Assembly: GCA_037892935.1 (NCBI GenBank)
Contig: JAYXKI010000003.1
Span: forward strand, 2,046,001 to 2,110,000
Direction: 5' to 3'
Origin: Phlebopus portentosus
Taxonomy: Eukaryota > Basidiomycota > Agaricomycetes > Boletales > Boletinellaceae
Length of the DNA: 64,000 bases
Positions 37,360 to 47,537 of this stretch are shown here, piece after piece. The notes under the pieces are model-generated. The model made no database searches. It was given only the letters and a program-made list of their open reading frames with translations, and was not told where the DNA came from. The position numbers were made by a program, and so were the translations under genes. Each line of letters starts with the position of its first letter. Position 1 is the stretch's first letter.

Positions 37360-37604
37360 CGATCGGAGGTTGAGGTGCGCACGGACCACCTTTGATCGGC
37401 CGAATGAGGAAGGTGGGTGTGATCGACGCGGCATTTTTTATGGGTCCGTCCGCCGATGAACTCTTGTCCTTCGCTCAGACTTGACCACTACAGGCCACCA
37501 CGCCCTTACGGATTTATTATCAAGCTATCATGTCGCTTTTTATGGAGAACACTCTCGGGTAAACTACAAAGCAAGAGAAGCGATCTACATCTGCAGGATA
37601 GAGG

Positions 37605-39718
37605 TCAGAACGAAGCCACAGATACAAAGAAAGTTAATGTCACCAAATAGGACCATAATAGTTCAACTACGTTTCTTGGCGGGACTTCTTCGTACGTCTC
37701 GTCCTCAATCTCCTTCAATCCCGTAAAGTAATCCATTTCCGAATAGCTCACCGGCTTGCATTTCAGGTAGAATCGAGCGGCAACGTACAAGATAGGGAAA
37801 AGTGCGAGCGGCAAGTAATTCGTAACGAATGTCGCTGCGGAAAAGTTGCTTTTGAGAAATACGGAGAATCCGGAAAACTTACGGTAGTCATCAATATTAT
37901 TAGAATGGCTCGAAAATAAATTTACTCACTAGCGAGATTAATGGGCATGCTATTAACACATACCATCCTGCATAGGGGTTCAGTTTACTTTCTATACGGA
38001 AGCTGGGAGCGATCGAAACCCTGGACATGCATTCCCTTTCTGAAGCGCAGATATGTGGCGGCGATTCCGAACCATGTCATTAGACCTGCGATTGCCGTGA
38101 GGTTGACGAACCAGTTAAACACCGTTCCAGGCCCAGACTCCACGCTCATATATGCAAGAAAGCCAAATAGTGAAGTGAAAACGACTGCAGGAAGAGGAAG
38201 TCCTGACTTTGTCGTGCGTGCAAAAATCCTCGGTGCGTTTCCTGCGAGTGCGAGGCCATAGATAGCGCGGGATGCTGTATACAGGTCGGAAGACCCCGCT
38301 GACCACGCAGAGGTGAGCAGAGCTGCGTTTATGACGTGAGGAAGACCGCTGATTCCTGCAGTTTTGATAGCGATGACGAATGGTGATTTTGCCGCTGTTG
38401 AGTCTTCTAGGTTGAGACTTTCGTTACTTGATGGTACAAGGAGACCAATTATAAACGTCCCGCCGAGATAGAAGAGAAGTATCCGGATATATACTCGTTT
38501 CATAGCTCTCGGGATGCTCCTGCGAGGATTTTTCGTTTCGCCGGAAGCAACCTGAACATCGGAAGTAGTTCTGGCGGAGTTATCTAGCAAAGCGAATCAA
38601 AGGACAACTCACGGCGACTATCTCTGTTCCGGTGAAAGAGAATGCAGCCTGGCTCAATACTGCTAACCAACCCAAGAAGCGTCCTTTTGCACCAGAAATG
38701 CCTTCGTATTGGACAAATGCTCCTGGATCTTTCCAGTAACGAAAGCCTATGCGATCATGGTTTGGTCCGCCCCCGAGGTCGAGAATTATCCCAAGAATCT
38801 CCAATGCAAAATAGTCAGACTAATGAATCAAGCTGAAATAGGCACACAACATACAATGAGGCCAACGACAGTGATAACCTTGATGGATGCGAATATAAAT
38901 TCGCACTCTCCGTAAGTTCCTATTTCTTCTTAAAGAAGCGGTTTACTAGACTGATCAATTATTACTTACCAGCCCCAAATAAGTTGATTGCAATGACAAC
39001 GATAAGACACATTGTAATCCAGACAGCTGGATTGACTTCTTCCGGCTAGATGATAGCTCCGTGAATCCTTATCATGCGCATTGCTTATTGTATCAATACT
39101 GACGGATTTCCAGAATGACATCAAGACGGCCGCAGCGCTCATTTCTGTTGGAAGTAGGATTGCCCAGCTGTACCAGTAGTTCCAGCCCATGGTAAACGAG
39201 AGCGCCGGATCAACGAAGCGTTCTGCGAGCTTTATGTGGCCTCCGGGGATCGGGAGGTAGGCGACCATCTCGCCCAGGCTAATCTTAGAATGAAGAGTGC
39301 TCATTCATTTCAAGGAACACGAGTAATACTCGGTTGAAGCGACGAACCATGACGGAATAGCAGATTGTGCCCATTGTGGCATATCCGAGAAACAGACCAA
39401 ACGGTCCGCCATTCTTGAGGGACGTGGCCGTTCCGACGAAGAGACCAACACCGATTACACCTTGAAGTGTCAGTATCAACAGCTAAATTCTCTCCTAGAG
39501 AAGTTGAAATGCGGACCGCCAATACTATCTCGCAAACGATTAGGAAACGTCCGTAGATTTCGAGATACTACGCACCTTATCATTGCAATGTGTCTGCTCT
39601 TTAGCTGCCTCCTTAAGGCAACATGTTCTCCTCCATCAGTTTGAGAGCCGCTCTCAATCGAAGCCACTTTCTCGACTTCCTGCATTGTTTTGTTTTTCTT
39701 TTCAATTCCAGTAGACAT
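37605..39718 (-). CDS. Amino-acid permease (yeast AAT/APC family)
   Basis: A 12-TM plasma-membrane amino acid/H+ symporter of about 550 residues, related to yeast Gap1/Agp1. The N-terminus is cytosolic (MSTGIEKKNKTMQEVEKVAS). TM1 has the family motif ISIGGVIGVGLFVGTA. Then follow GEMVAYLPIPGGHIKLAERF, TGTEIVAV in TM6, ETKNPRRSIPRAMKRV and SSDLYTASRAIYGLALAG. The protein ends with the conserved RFYLKCKPVSYSEMDYFTG and a PPRNVVELLW tail. About eleven exons; one is only 8 nt and is needed to spell MISIGGVIG. A GATAAG site at 39880-39885 and TTATC at 39841-39845 upstream could bind a nitrogen-regulatory GATA factor (inference). Substrate cannot be told. Confidence 0.9.
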
Positions 39719-40327
39719 CTCGAAGTCCGAAGATAGGATTGTGCAATATGTCGAAGGTCGGGGAAGAAAGGACGTCGGAACCACACGTCTTATGGATTTC
39801 TCTTTCTTGTATTGAGTCCCCGACTCGACTGCTATTTTTATTATCAGTATGCTGCGATCTTTTTTAGCTCTCACGAAGAGATAAGAAAGCACGTTGTCAA
39901 TCAAAGGACGGTCAGGTTCAATAGGAGAGTTGGCATAAATATTCTTTAAATATTGGAACGGGCTTACAGTAAAATGGCTCCGTGATGATCCATGAGGACA
40001 TGAGTATTTATTAATCAGCGCAGCCAGGAATTAAGACCTTGAAAACATATAAAACACTGAAAAGGGCCGGATAGAGGATGATAGTCACGTTAGACTCTTT
40101 GCAAAGCTATATAAGCATCAGGACTGGAAAAGAAAAGGCATCGCTCAAAAACTTGTTGCATGGCGTGCTGCTGAGCACGTCTAGGTCGGAGAGACAAATA
40201 TAATTTTATCATTTTCTTTCAGATGAGCACAGATCCAATTAAGACAGTAGTACATTCAGTATCCGAGATCAACTACTACATTCTGAACAGACGTTTATCG
40301 CTCGATCCTTATTCGCAACACGAGGCA
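39719..40327. other. Permease upstream region and RIB1 3' flank
   Basis: About 610 bp between two minus-strand genes. Contains GATA-type motifs near 39841 and 39880 and a CTATATAAG stretch near 40107. No gene seen. Confidence 0.45.
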
Positions 40328-41925
40328 TCAAGAAAAGGGCAATGACAGCATATGTCCCATCCGAAGTACCTTCGTACGCAAATATTTCTCGAGCTCCGGC
40401 CCATGTGAAGCGCCAGCACCGATTAACGTCGCGCCCGCCGAGCGCAGTCGCGCCGCTTCATCGACCGACGACACCACATGAGTATCCGTCCTGTCTTTCT
40501 GAGTAAAGTCCTCGGCCTGGCATCGCCACGAGCGCGGCACCATCGACACCTGCTCAGATATACGCACGTCTGCATTCTTCAACTTCTCAACCTTATCTGG
40601 GTTGTTCGTCAACAAGCGAATACTCTCGCCCGACTGCGTATTTCCTACGCCGAGCCCAAGGTCGTGCAAGATTGCTGCGGCTACATCATATCCACGCTCG
40701 TCCGCACCATGACCAAGAAGTAAATTCGCTTGGACCGTGTCGTGACCCAGATCCTGTAGATTGTAGGCTCGAAGTTTCGAGAGTAGGCCGATTCCACGGC
40801 CCTCCTGGCGCATGTAGATAACCGCGCCGCGCCCAGGCATAGTCACCTGTTCCCCGGTCATGGGATCTGAAAACGTGATAGGTTGGAATATGCGCCGGAT
40901 CGCCTCGTCCAATTGTTCGCCACAATCACACCTCATGCTACCAATAGTCTCGCCTGTGAAACATTCGCTATGAATACGAACAAGTGGGGCGGGAATCGAA
41001 GGGTCCGACTGCTTCGGAGCCAAATCGGGTTGTGAAATTGTGAACCCGTCTTCAGTAAGCCGACCCACATAAGCACCTCGGATGACACGTTGCATTGGAG
41101 TCTCGCCGTCGTACCACACAGCGTCCAGAGACTTGCTACGAATGTGGGGCGCATATGCACGAGTAGCATCGTTTTGGTCGAGCTGCGCCGGATCGACTAC
41201 GATGGCGAGGTGCTCCTTGTTGTCACGATTGTTGTGATACAAATGAAGGAAGACCTCGCCATGGGGAGTTGGAACACGGGTGCGCACCATGCACCTGACT
41301 TGAACGTCGCCTGCGTCGACTGTTGTACATGTGACTGCATGTAATAAATTGACATCAATCTCCTCGTCAGATAATTCCGATGCCGGCGACGACGAAACAT
41401 CAGATGATTCAGTAGAGCTAATCCGGGAGATGGATAGCGATGGAAGTAAAGCGTCCTTCTCAGCAGTATTCACCGGCTTGAGCCACGGTGAGACAGAGCA
41501 AGAACGAGACGAGAAGTCCTCCGAAGACGAGTAATCAGATTGGCTGGCAAGTCGAACGCTTCTCGGAGCCTGGCGACTCAAAATTCTCTGCCCATCTGAC
41601 CATTCCCAACTGTACGCGTCAACGTCTTCAGCGCTCGGGAAAAAGAATGATGATAATGGTGGTGAGAAACATGAGGGCCCGATGCTAAAGCGGCCGCCAA
41701 AAGTAAAGGATCTATCGCAACGTCCTTCTGTTTATTGTCTGGAATCACAAAGATATCCCCTCTAGAGTTATTTGTAACTTCCTGGTCCACACTCGGACGA
41801 AGACTACCGACAGCGATAGTTCCGTCATAAGCGTCGAACGTTGGAAGCGCAAGATCGACCTTTGGTGGGTCGAGAGTGAATGGATCGGGAGGAGTGTGAG
41901 GAGAAGAGGTGGTGGCGGAGGACAT
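40328..41925 (-). CDS. RIB1: GTP cyclohydrolase II (riboflavin synthesis), with a frame break
   Basis: Opens the imidazole ring of GTP, the first step of riboflavin synthesis. About 530 residues, apparently intronless. The catalytic part has VPTPHGEVFLHLYHN, the zinc cysteines in SECFTGETIGSMRCDCGEQL, the RQEGRGIGL loop and GHDTVQANLLLGHG, with RLLTNNPDKVEKL after it. A Ser/Asp-rich N-terminal extension precedes the domain. The start is the ATG at 41923-41925 (MSSATTSSPHTPP). The frame breaks after SHHHYHH at a five-A run (41640-41644): one extra base would continue into PSAEDVDAYSWEWSDGQ and then SRQAPRSVRLASQ. No intron fits. The downstream frame has no ATG of its own before the domain. Confidence 0.93.
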
Positions 41926-42907
41926 CGCTGGTCAGACAGCAGCACAGCGATGCGCTCGAGGGTAATTTGAGGTCCGGGGAGTGTGCGCCGAAAGCGCTCT
42001 ACGATTCAGCGACTCAGACGGGGATGATGTCGACGTTGCATTTTCTTACAAAGTCCCACTCCGGCCGGGTAAGCGTCTCGGATCGTGGGAACATCGACCA
42101 TTTCTAAATTTCGCCTCGATACGTCACGTTACCTTGGAGAATATCTGTCTGTCGATCCCCCGTTGCAGGTTGCACCCCGTTTCCATCTCATGTCCGAAGC
42201 CAAATAAGTCACAAAATTTGACTTAATAGAGCATTTAGAAGGCCCTTTTGCGCTCATTGCATCCATCAGATAGACACCTAACATTTGGCTTCGGACACAG
42301 TTTACGGTAATCAGGTTGACCCAGTTGATCCATTTTCGCCCGCCCAGCGCTAATCTCATGTATCCAAGCGAACTATTTTTCCCTCAGGAGTCACCGTATA
42401 ATAGAACTCATACTTTATGCTGCTGCGGATGGAGAGGTATTGCTCGGTCATTTCAGGATCTAGATCTACTCTCGAAAACTTATGTCACCTCCGAAGTACC
42501 GAGCGTCTAGAGGCTGGCTTTGCGGCTGACAACAACCCTTTCTCTATCTGCATGTAGTCCAGGCAAGGCAACATTCCCTTGAGCATCTATCAAAGCTATA
42601 TAAATTCTTCAGTTCGCCCAAGGCGCGGTTTCCATCCGTTTTTTCGAGTATCTAGGCACTTACTATTATTGTACATGCACTGCTCTCGGCCAATACCTGC
42701 ACCCAGGCTTCCTGCGCGCAACGGACGAATCGGGTAAGAAACCGTTAAAACTGAGAATCCTTTGGGAGAACCAAATTCTGAAAGCAGTGCTGACCTTCAA
42801 GATCAGGGCGCAGCACGAAGGCCTCCATAACCATAAAATCAGCACTAAAGGGTCTGTGAAGACAAAAAATCGTTCCCCTCTGTCCCGATCCCTTTCTGAA
42901 CTTCTCT
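41926..42907. other. Intergenic region with a small inverted-repeat element
   Basis: About 980 bp between divergent genes. Besides the 107-bp element listed separately I see no gene. Short open frames (for example minus 42129-42359) run through the inverted repeats and have no protein character. Confidence 0.45.
42191..42297. repeat. 107-bp element with 15-bp terminal inverted repeats
   Basis: The ends TGTCCGAAGCCAAAT (42191-42205) and ATTTGGCTTCGGACA (42283-42297) are perfect reverse complements. Inside, a second palindrome TAAGTCA/TGACTTA lies at 42205-42225. Size and symmetry fit a MITE-like non-autonomous element or a transcribed foldback. No clear target-site duplication is visible at its edges. 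Confidence 0.6.
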
Positions 42908-43693
42908 ATGGTCAACAGGATGCGCTGTAGAACATTGTATATCTTTTTCTTGCTGCTTGAAGTTCTGTGCTCATGGTACGTCAATTCAATCTCTGCTATA
43001 AAATATACACTGACGATTCCCGTTCTACATCGTAGTATGGCGGCTCCGCGATGCTACCTATTTAATCGGAGACAAGAGACAGACTTGCCCTTACCGACAG
43101 CTGCTGAGAGAAATTTCTCCACACTCAGCAGTTTGACAAAACATGCTCCCTCCTATATCCAAACGTCCCAGACCGCTCGCAGCATAGACCCCTCATCTAT
43201 TCCTCAGCCTCAAAGTCTTCAGATCGACATTGACTCCGTTCCTTCGCAAAATCAAACGTTTCGATTTGAAGATACCGGGAGCATCGCTTTACCACTCCCG
43301 TCTTTGCGCCCGCCCGAACACGGACTGGATACCGGCATCACCATCAAGGAGCAGACTTTGCTACAAAGGCACCACAGAAACGACGAGCGACCAGATCCTG
43401 TCGTTATCACTTTCGGTATTCTCGGAGCTCTAGTCGGGTTAATTGTTTTGACTCTATGCGGGCGCAGCGTCCTTCACTATTACCGTATGCCGCAGCGGGA
43501 TCTCGTTGCAGAACATATCGATCGATTTAACCTGGAGCGGGAACTTGCGGAGATAGAGGATACACGTCTGGGAATGCTACATTCTCCGGGAGAAGCATTG
43601 TATGCGCAGTCACCTCCTCCATATCAAGAGGCACAGAAATACGAAGACGCCATGAAGACTACATGTGTCGCTGTTGGCACTCCGCGGTCATAG
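42908..43693 (+). CDS. Single-pass membrane protein with PPPY motif, function unknown
   Basis: The frame runs from ATG 42908 to 43693 (261 residues unspliced). A 60-nt stretch from the GTACGT at about 42978 to TAG at 43037 has good splice signals and a CTGAC branch site. Its removal keeps frame and places a signal-peptide-like N-terminus (MRCRTLYIFFLLLEVLCSC) directly before MAAPRCYLFNRRQE, giving about 241 residues. An extracellular Ser/Pro-rich part follows, then one TM helix (VVITFGILGALVGLIVLTLC). The cytosolic tail contains SPPPYQEA, a WW-domain/Nedd4-type ubiquitin ligase docking motif. That layout fits a type I membrane receptor or sorting adaptor. I do not recognise the family. Confidence 0.75.
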   Translation: MVNRMRCRTLYIFFLLLEVLCSWYVNSISAIKYTLTIPVLHRSMAAPRCYLFNRRQETDLPLPTAAERNFSTLSSLTKHAPSYIQTSQTARSIDPSSIPQPQSLQIDIDSVPSQNQTFRFEDTGSIALPLPSLRPPEHGLDTGITIKEQTLLQRHHRNDERPDPVVITFGILGALVGLIVLTLCGRSVLHYYRMPQRDLVAEHIDRFNLERELAEIEDTRLGMLHSPGEALYAQSPPPYQEAQKYEDAMKTTCVAVGTPRS

Positions 43694-44073
43694 GCAAGAG
43701 TTTTGATGTTGGGAGTTGTTGAACACTGCCATTCTTCATTTGAACGACAGTTCGTACGACCTCAGTCGTTCTATTCTCATGGTTCGCCACTTATAGCAAT
43801 AACTTCCATCAATCCACACTTTGTATCTTCTGCGATGCTGAAGTGACCATCTTCTGATTTCTCTGACTTGCTTTGATTCTGTCCATTCTATTTTTTCAAA
43901 TTCTGCAGGACTAAGGATATACATGGATACTTTTCGTGATGACCTCTATGTATGACTCTTGTAGTAATGGTAAAGAAGCAGTGCCAGTGGCTCACTGATC
44001 GAGTTAACGTCGTCTGTCCCACGGGTTTCCAGACGCGTCGCGTCACGCGTGATCCGCGTTTTCGTCTCCGTCC
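43694..44073. other. Intergenic, no feature recognised
   Basis: About 380 bp between two plus-strand genes. Presumably terminator of the membrane-protein gene and promoter of GCP3. Confidence 0.5.
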
Positions 44074-47000
44074 ATGCCCTCCACTCAAGTAAACACAAGT
44101 CTGCTACTACAGCTTGTTCAGAGCGTCGTTTCAGAAAGCGGACAGAATAGACGACTGAGAGATGAGCTGCTTGCGCGATGTCAGGCAGTATTGTCGAGGT
44201 GAGATGCGCTGGTTGGGCCTGTATGCATCTGACCGTAAATACTTGAACCAGTCGTGCCAACCAGAACCATGAAACAGATATATCGCATTTAATAGAGCTC
44301 GTGAAACGCCATCGTATGTGCTCTTTGTTGTTCTCTTCGGCATAATAACTTATAAAAATTCCCCAGTGGCTCAGCATTCGCAGACCACTACCTCTTCCCT
44401 TCGCTTCACTCACCTCCTTTCACGCCTTTTAGATCTGGTACAGTCATTCAAGTATCCGTCTAATCAAACCACTCATGCTGTCCTTCCAAGCCTCTTCTTG
44501 AGAGAAAAGATGCTGTGGTACAATTCTTGTATACGTTGGCGACTTCTCAGCAGTCAAGACCAGCCAGCGTGACATCTCTATCATCTTTAGCACCTCCACG
44601 AACAACTCGAGTCGCATCAAATCCATTGCCGATCCCGGATGACAACGCTCCCTCGAAGAAACAATCAGGAATGTCAAAGGCCGACATACTTCGTAGATAT
44701 CGCGCGAAGATTGGTCGACCGCAGTTGTCTGAGGAAGCTCTGCTTCGCGATGCTCTGTACATACTACAGGGTATTTCGGGCAAATACGTGAAGCTTGTTG
44801 AAGGAGAGGGCAAGAATTTGGAGTCAAGACTTGTTTTCAGCGACGATCCGGTGAGCGTAACTAAAAAAAGGTCTGGAATGTGCAATTCATTACTAGCAAA
44901 GCAACATTTCATCTCAGTTCCAAATCGGACCCTTATTCATAGGCTTTCAGAGCTCGGTCACCTTTATAGTCGCATTGCAAACTTCGTTCGCCAGAGGGAA
45001 GGAACAGGTGGGGTCGGGATGATCGAGCAGAGCCTATGTCATTATCTCGAATCCCAGCTCACAGAGTACTATCGTCTCATCGCGGTACTGGAGTCTCAGA
45101 TGCAGATATCTAAGTACGACAAAAGCAAGGACGACTCAGGCGTTACGGAAGAAGACTCAGGGCTTACTCTCAAGCGCCTCGAGGTTTGGATAGATGATTG
45201 GAGATTACGATTACGGATGATGAGCACCTGCGTTGAGGGATGCCAGGACCTGAGGGGTGGAGCACTCGTTAACCTGATACACAGTTATACGGAAAATGGA
45301 GATCCACTTGTCCGCAAGGTCACGGATGAGCTTCTAGAAGAGGTGTCAAAACCGTTCTTCGTGATGCTCCATAAATGGCTGTTTTCTGGGGAGCTCTACG
45401 ATCCTTTTTCAGAGTTTTTCGTCCACATTGATCCAGAACTGGCAAACGTGCATTTCGTTCAGCACACGTCCAACCAACAGAATGGATTCTTTGGTGACGA
45501 CGGCTTGGATAATGACGATATTCCTGGGGAGTATCGAGGCGGCCTTCAGCTATGGGAAAGCAAGTACATCTTCCGAAAGGAAATGTTGCCCGCATTCGTT
45601 GGAGAGGAGTTTGGTCGGAAGGTGAGGGACAACGCTTTTAGCGTAGTTACTTTAAGTGCTGACATGTGCTACCAAGATATTTTCGACAGGCAAAACCTTG
45701 AATTTCATTCGCTATAGCTGCCATGATAGTGATTGGATTGCGACACGGGAGAAATTGGGGTCGACCAATGACAGTAAGTGCTCTGGCTGCTCATAATCCA
45801 ACATCTGACATCCGCCAGCGTTGCAATACAGTGATATCGAGGGTCTCGAGCATTCCATAGACTCAGCTTACTCAATCGTTAGCCAGCGACTTTTCGACGT
45901 ATTCTTTGAGAAGTTTGGCCTGTTGAATCACTTGAAAGCGTTGAAGAATTATATGTTCCTTGGACATGGCGACTTTGCGGACTCGTTGATGATTGCCTTG
46001 GAGTAAGTAAACTAACATACATATTCAAACTGCAATCTGATCTCCTTGGAAGACCTCACCTCTCCCGACCGGCCAATGCGTTGTCCAGACATAATCTTAC
46101 TGCCATACTCGAAGAAGCTGTTCGGTCAACTAATGCGATATTTGATCCATCAGACGTTCGTAGTCGGCTCGACGCACGTATGCTTGAGTATACGCACGGG
46201 GAAATTGGTTGGGATGTCTTTACTCTAGAGTATAAAGTAGATGCGCCTATCGACACAGTATTGGACCCGGAATGCGCTATCAAGTATAAGCGGGTGTTTA
46301 GTCATCTTTGGAAAATGAAGCGGGTAGAAGGTGCTTTGTCGACTGGCTGGATGCGCGTTGCAGGCGGTGCGAGGACAGTGTTGCGGGTTCAAGGCAAGTG
46401 CACCGCATTCGATGGGAATCATCCACTCACTAGGGTCATTTCAGAACTAGATATTGAATGGCATCAAGTCCGGATCGCTATGGCTGAGATGATTCACTTT
46501 ATACGACAGTTGCAGGCATATTGCCATCTGGCAGTGATTGAGTGCCAATGGAAGAAACTGACAGAGTTTATACAAAAGAAAGAGGGTGGCCTCGACGCTC
46601 TCATTTCCGCTCATCGGACTTATGTCAATGCAGTGGATAAGAAGGTGCTTTTATACTATCCAAAGAGTGGCAAAGAGGTGAATTTTCCTATTGATGGCAC
46701 AAGACTTTTCTGATTTTGCCTCCAGGAGAACCTCCGGCTCAGGATGCAAGAACTTTTTGATACCGCGTTACAGTTCCGGTCGGCAATGGTAAGTATAGCA
46801 ATCTAGGCAATCCATGGTAGATCTCCTAGCTGACCTCACATGGAAGGATGAACTATATAACTATACTCTGGCAGAACGCGCGCGACAAGAAAGCGAACAG
46901 CACGACGCTGGAAGGGTTTGTCCATTTTTCTGACCCTTGATAATCTATTCACGAGGTTTTTTCTTACCTCAGGGACTCTACGTGGATCCGCGAACGGCGC

Positions 47001-47200
47001 GAAGTTACGAGGAAGCTAGAAGAATGCTTCCGCGAATCCTGCAACGTACCCGTGGGTATGCCATCTCATTCAGCGAAAACATGACGGCACTCGTCGTCTC
47101 GCTTGCTGCTCATCCTGATCTCGATTGCAAGAATCTTGGTCTCCGCCTCTCGTTCTCGAATTATTACAAGGTTCCTAAACGTGAAAAGGACGCTACATGA
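44074..47200 (+). CDS. Gamma-tubulin complex component 3 (Spc98-like)
   Basis: A GCP3/Spc98 subunit of the gamma-tubulin complex, which nucleates microtubules at the spindle pole body. About 880 residues. The N-terminal exons are short: MPSTQVNTSLLLQLVQSVV on 44074-44198, a small exon near 44297, one from about 44367, then PLLERKDAVVQFLYTLATSQ after a 43-nt intron. The GRIP1 domain has EEALLRDALYILQGISGKYV, LGHLYSRIANFVRQRE and LTEYYRLIAVLESQMQ. GRIP2 has MFLGHGDFADSLMIALE, NALSRHNLTAILEEAVRSTN, YTHGEIGWDVFTLEYKVDAP and MAEMIHFIRQLQAYCHLAVI. The family-typical end is LRLSFSNYYKVPKREK. The ATG at 44074 was chosen because its exon splices cleanly into the conserved core. Confidence 0.92.
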
Positions 47201-47537
47201 AGTCGTGGAGTTATTATGATCTTGTGTTTAGTGAGATGTGTTTTGAATCTTGATGTTGCCAATGCTCTGTCTTCTGTCCATTACCATTCACGAATCGTCT
47301 AACCTGATGATACGATATCTAGATTATTTACTACATGTACTGTACAAATGATGTATGGTATGATCCTATACCGCCAGATTCTGGTGCCAGACCAAGCCAA
47401 TGCAAGCGTACAAAATGCCGATGTTGTATCCAAAAATGCGAAAAATGCAAAATCAGAAATGGTTTGTGCCGTGTAAACAATTCGTCTAAATCGGATCAAA
47501 CATGGGTAAAAGTTATGAAAAGACTAGAGAGACGAAA
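47201..47537. other. Convergent 3' ends of GCP3 and VIP1
   Basis: About 340 bp between convergent genes. Short A-rich repeats of AAAATGC type occur near 47410-47450. No gene seen. Confidence 0.5.
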
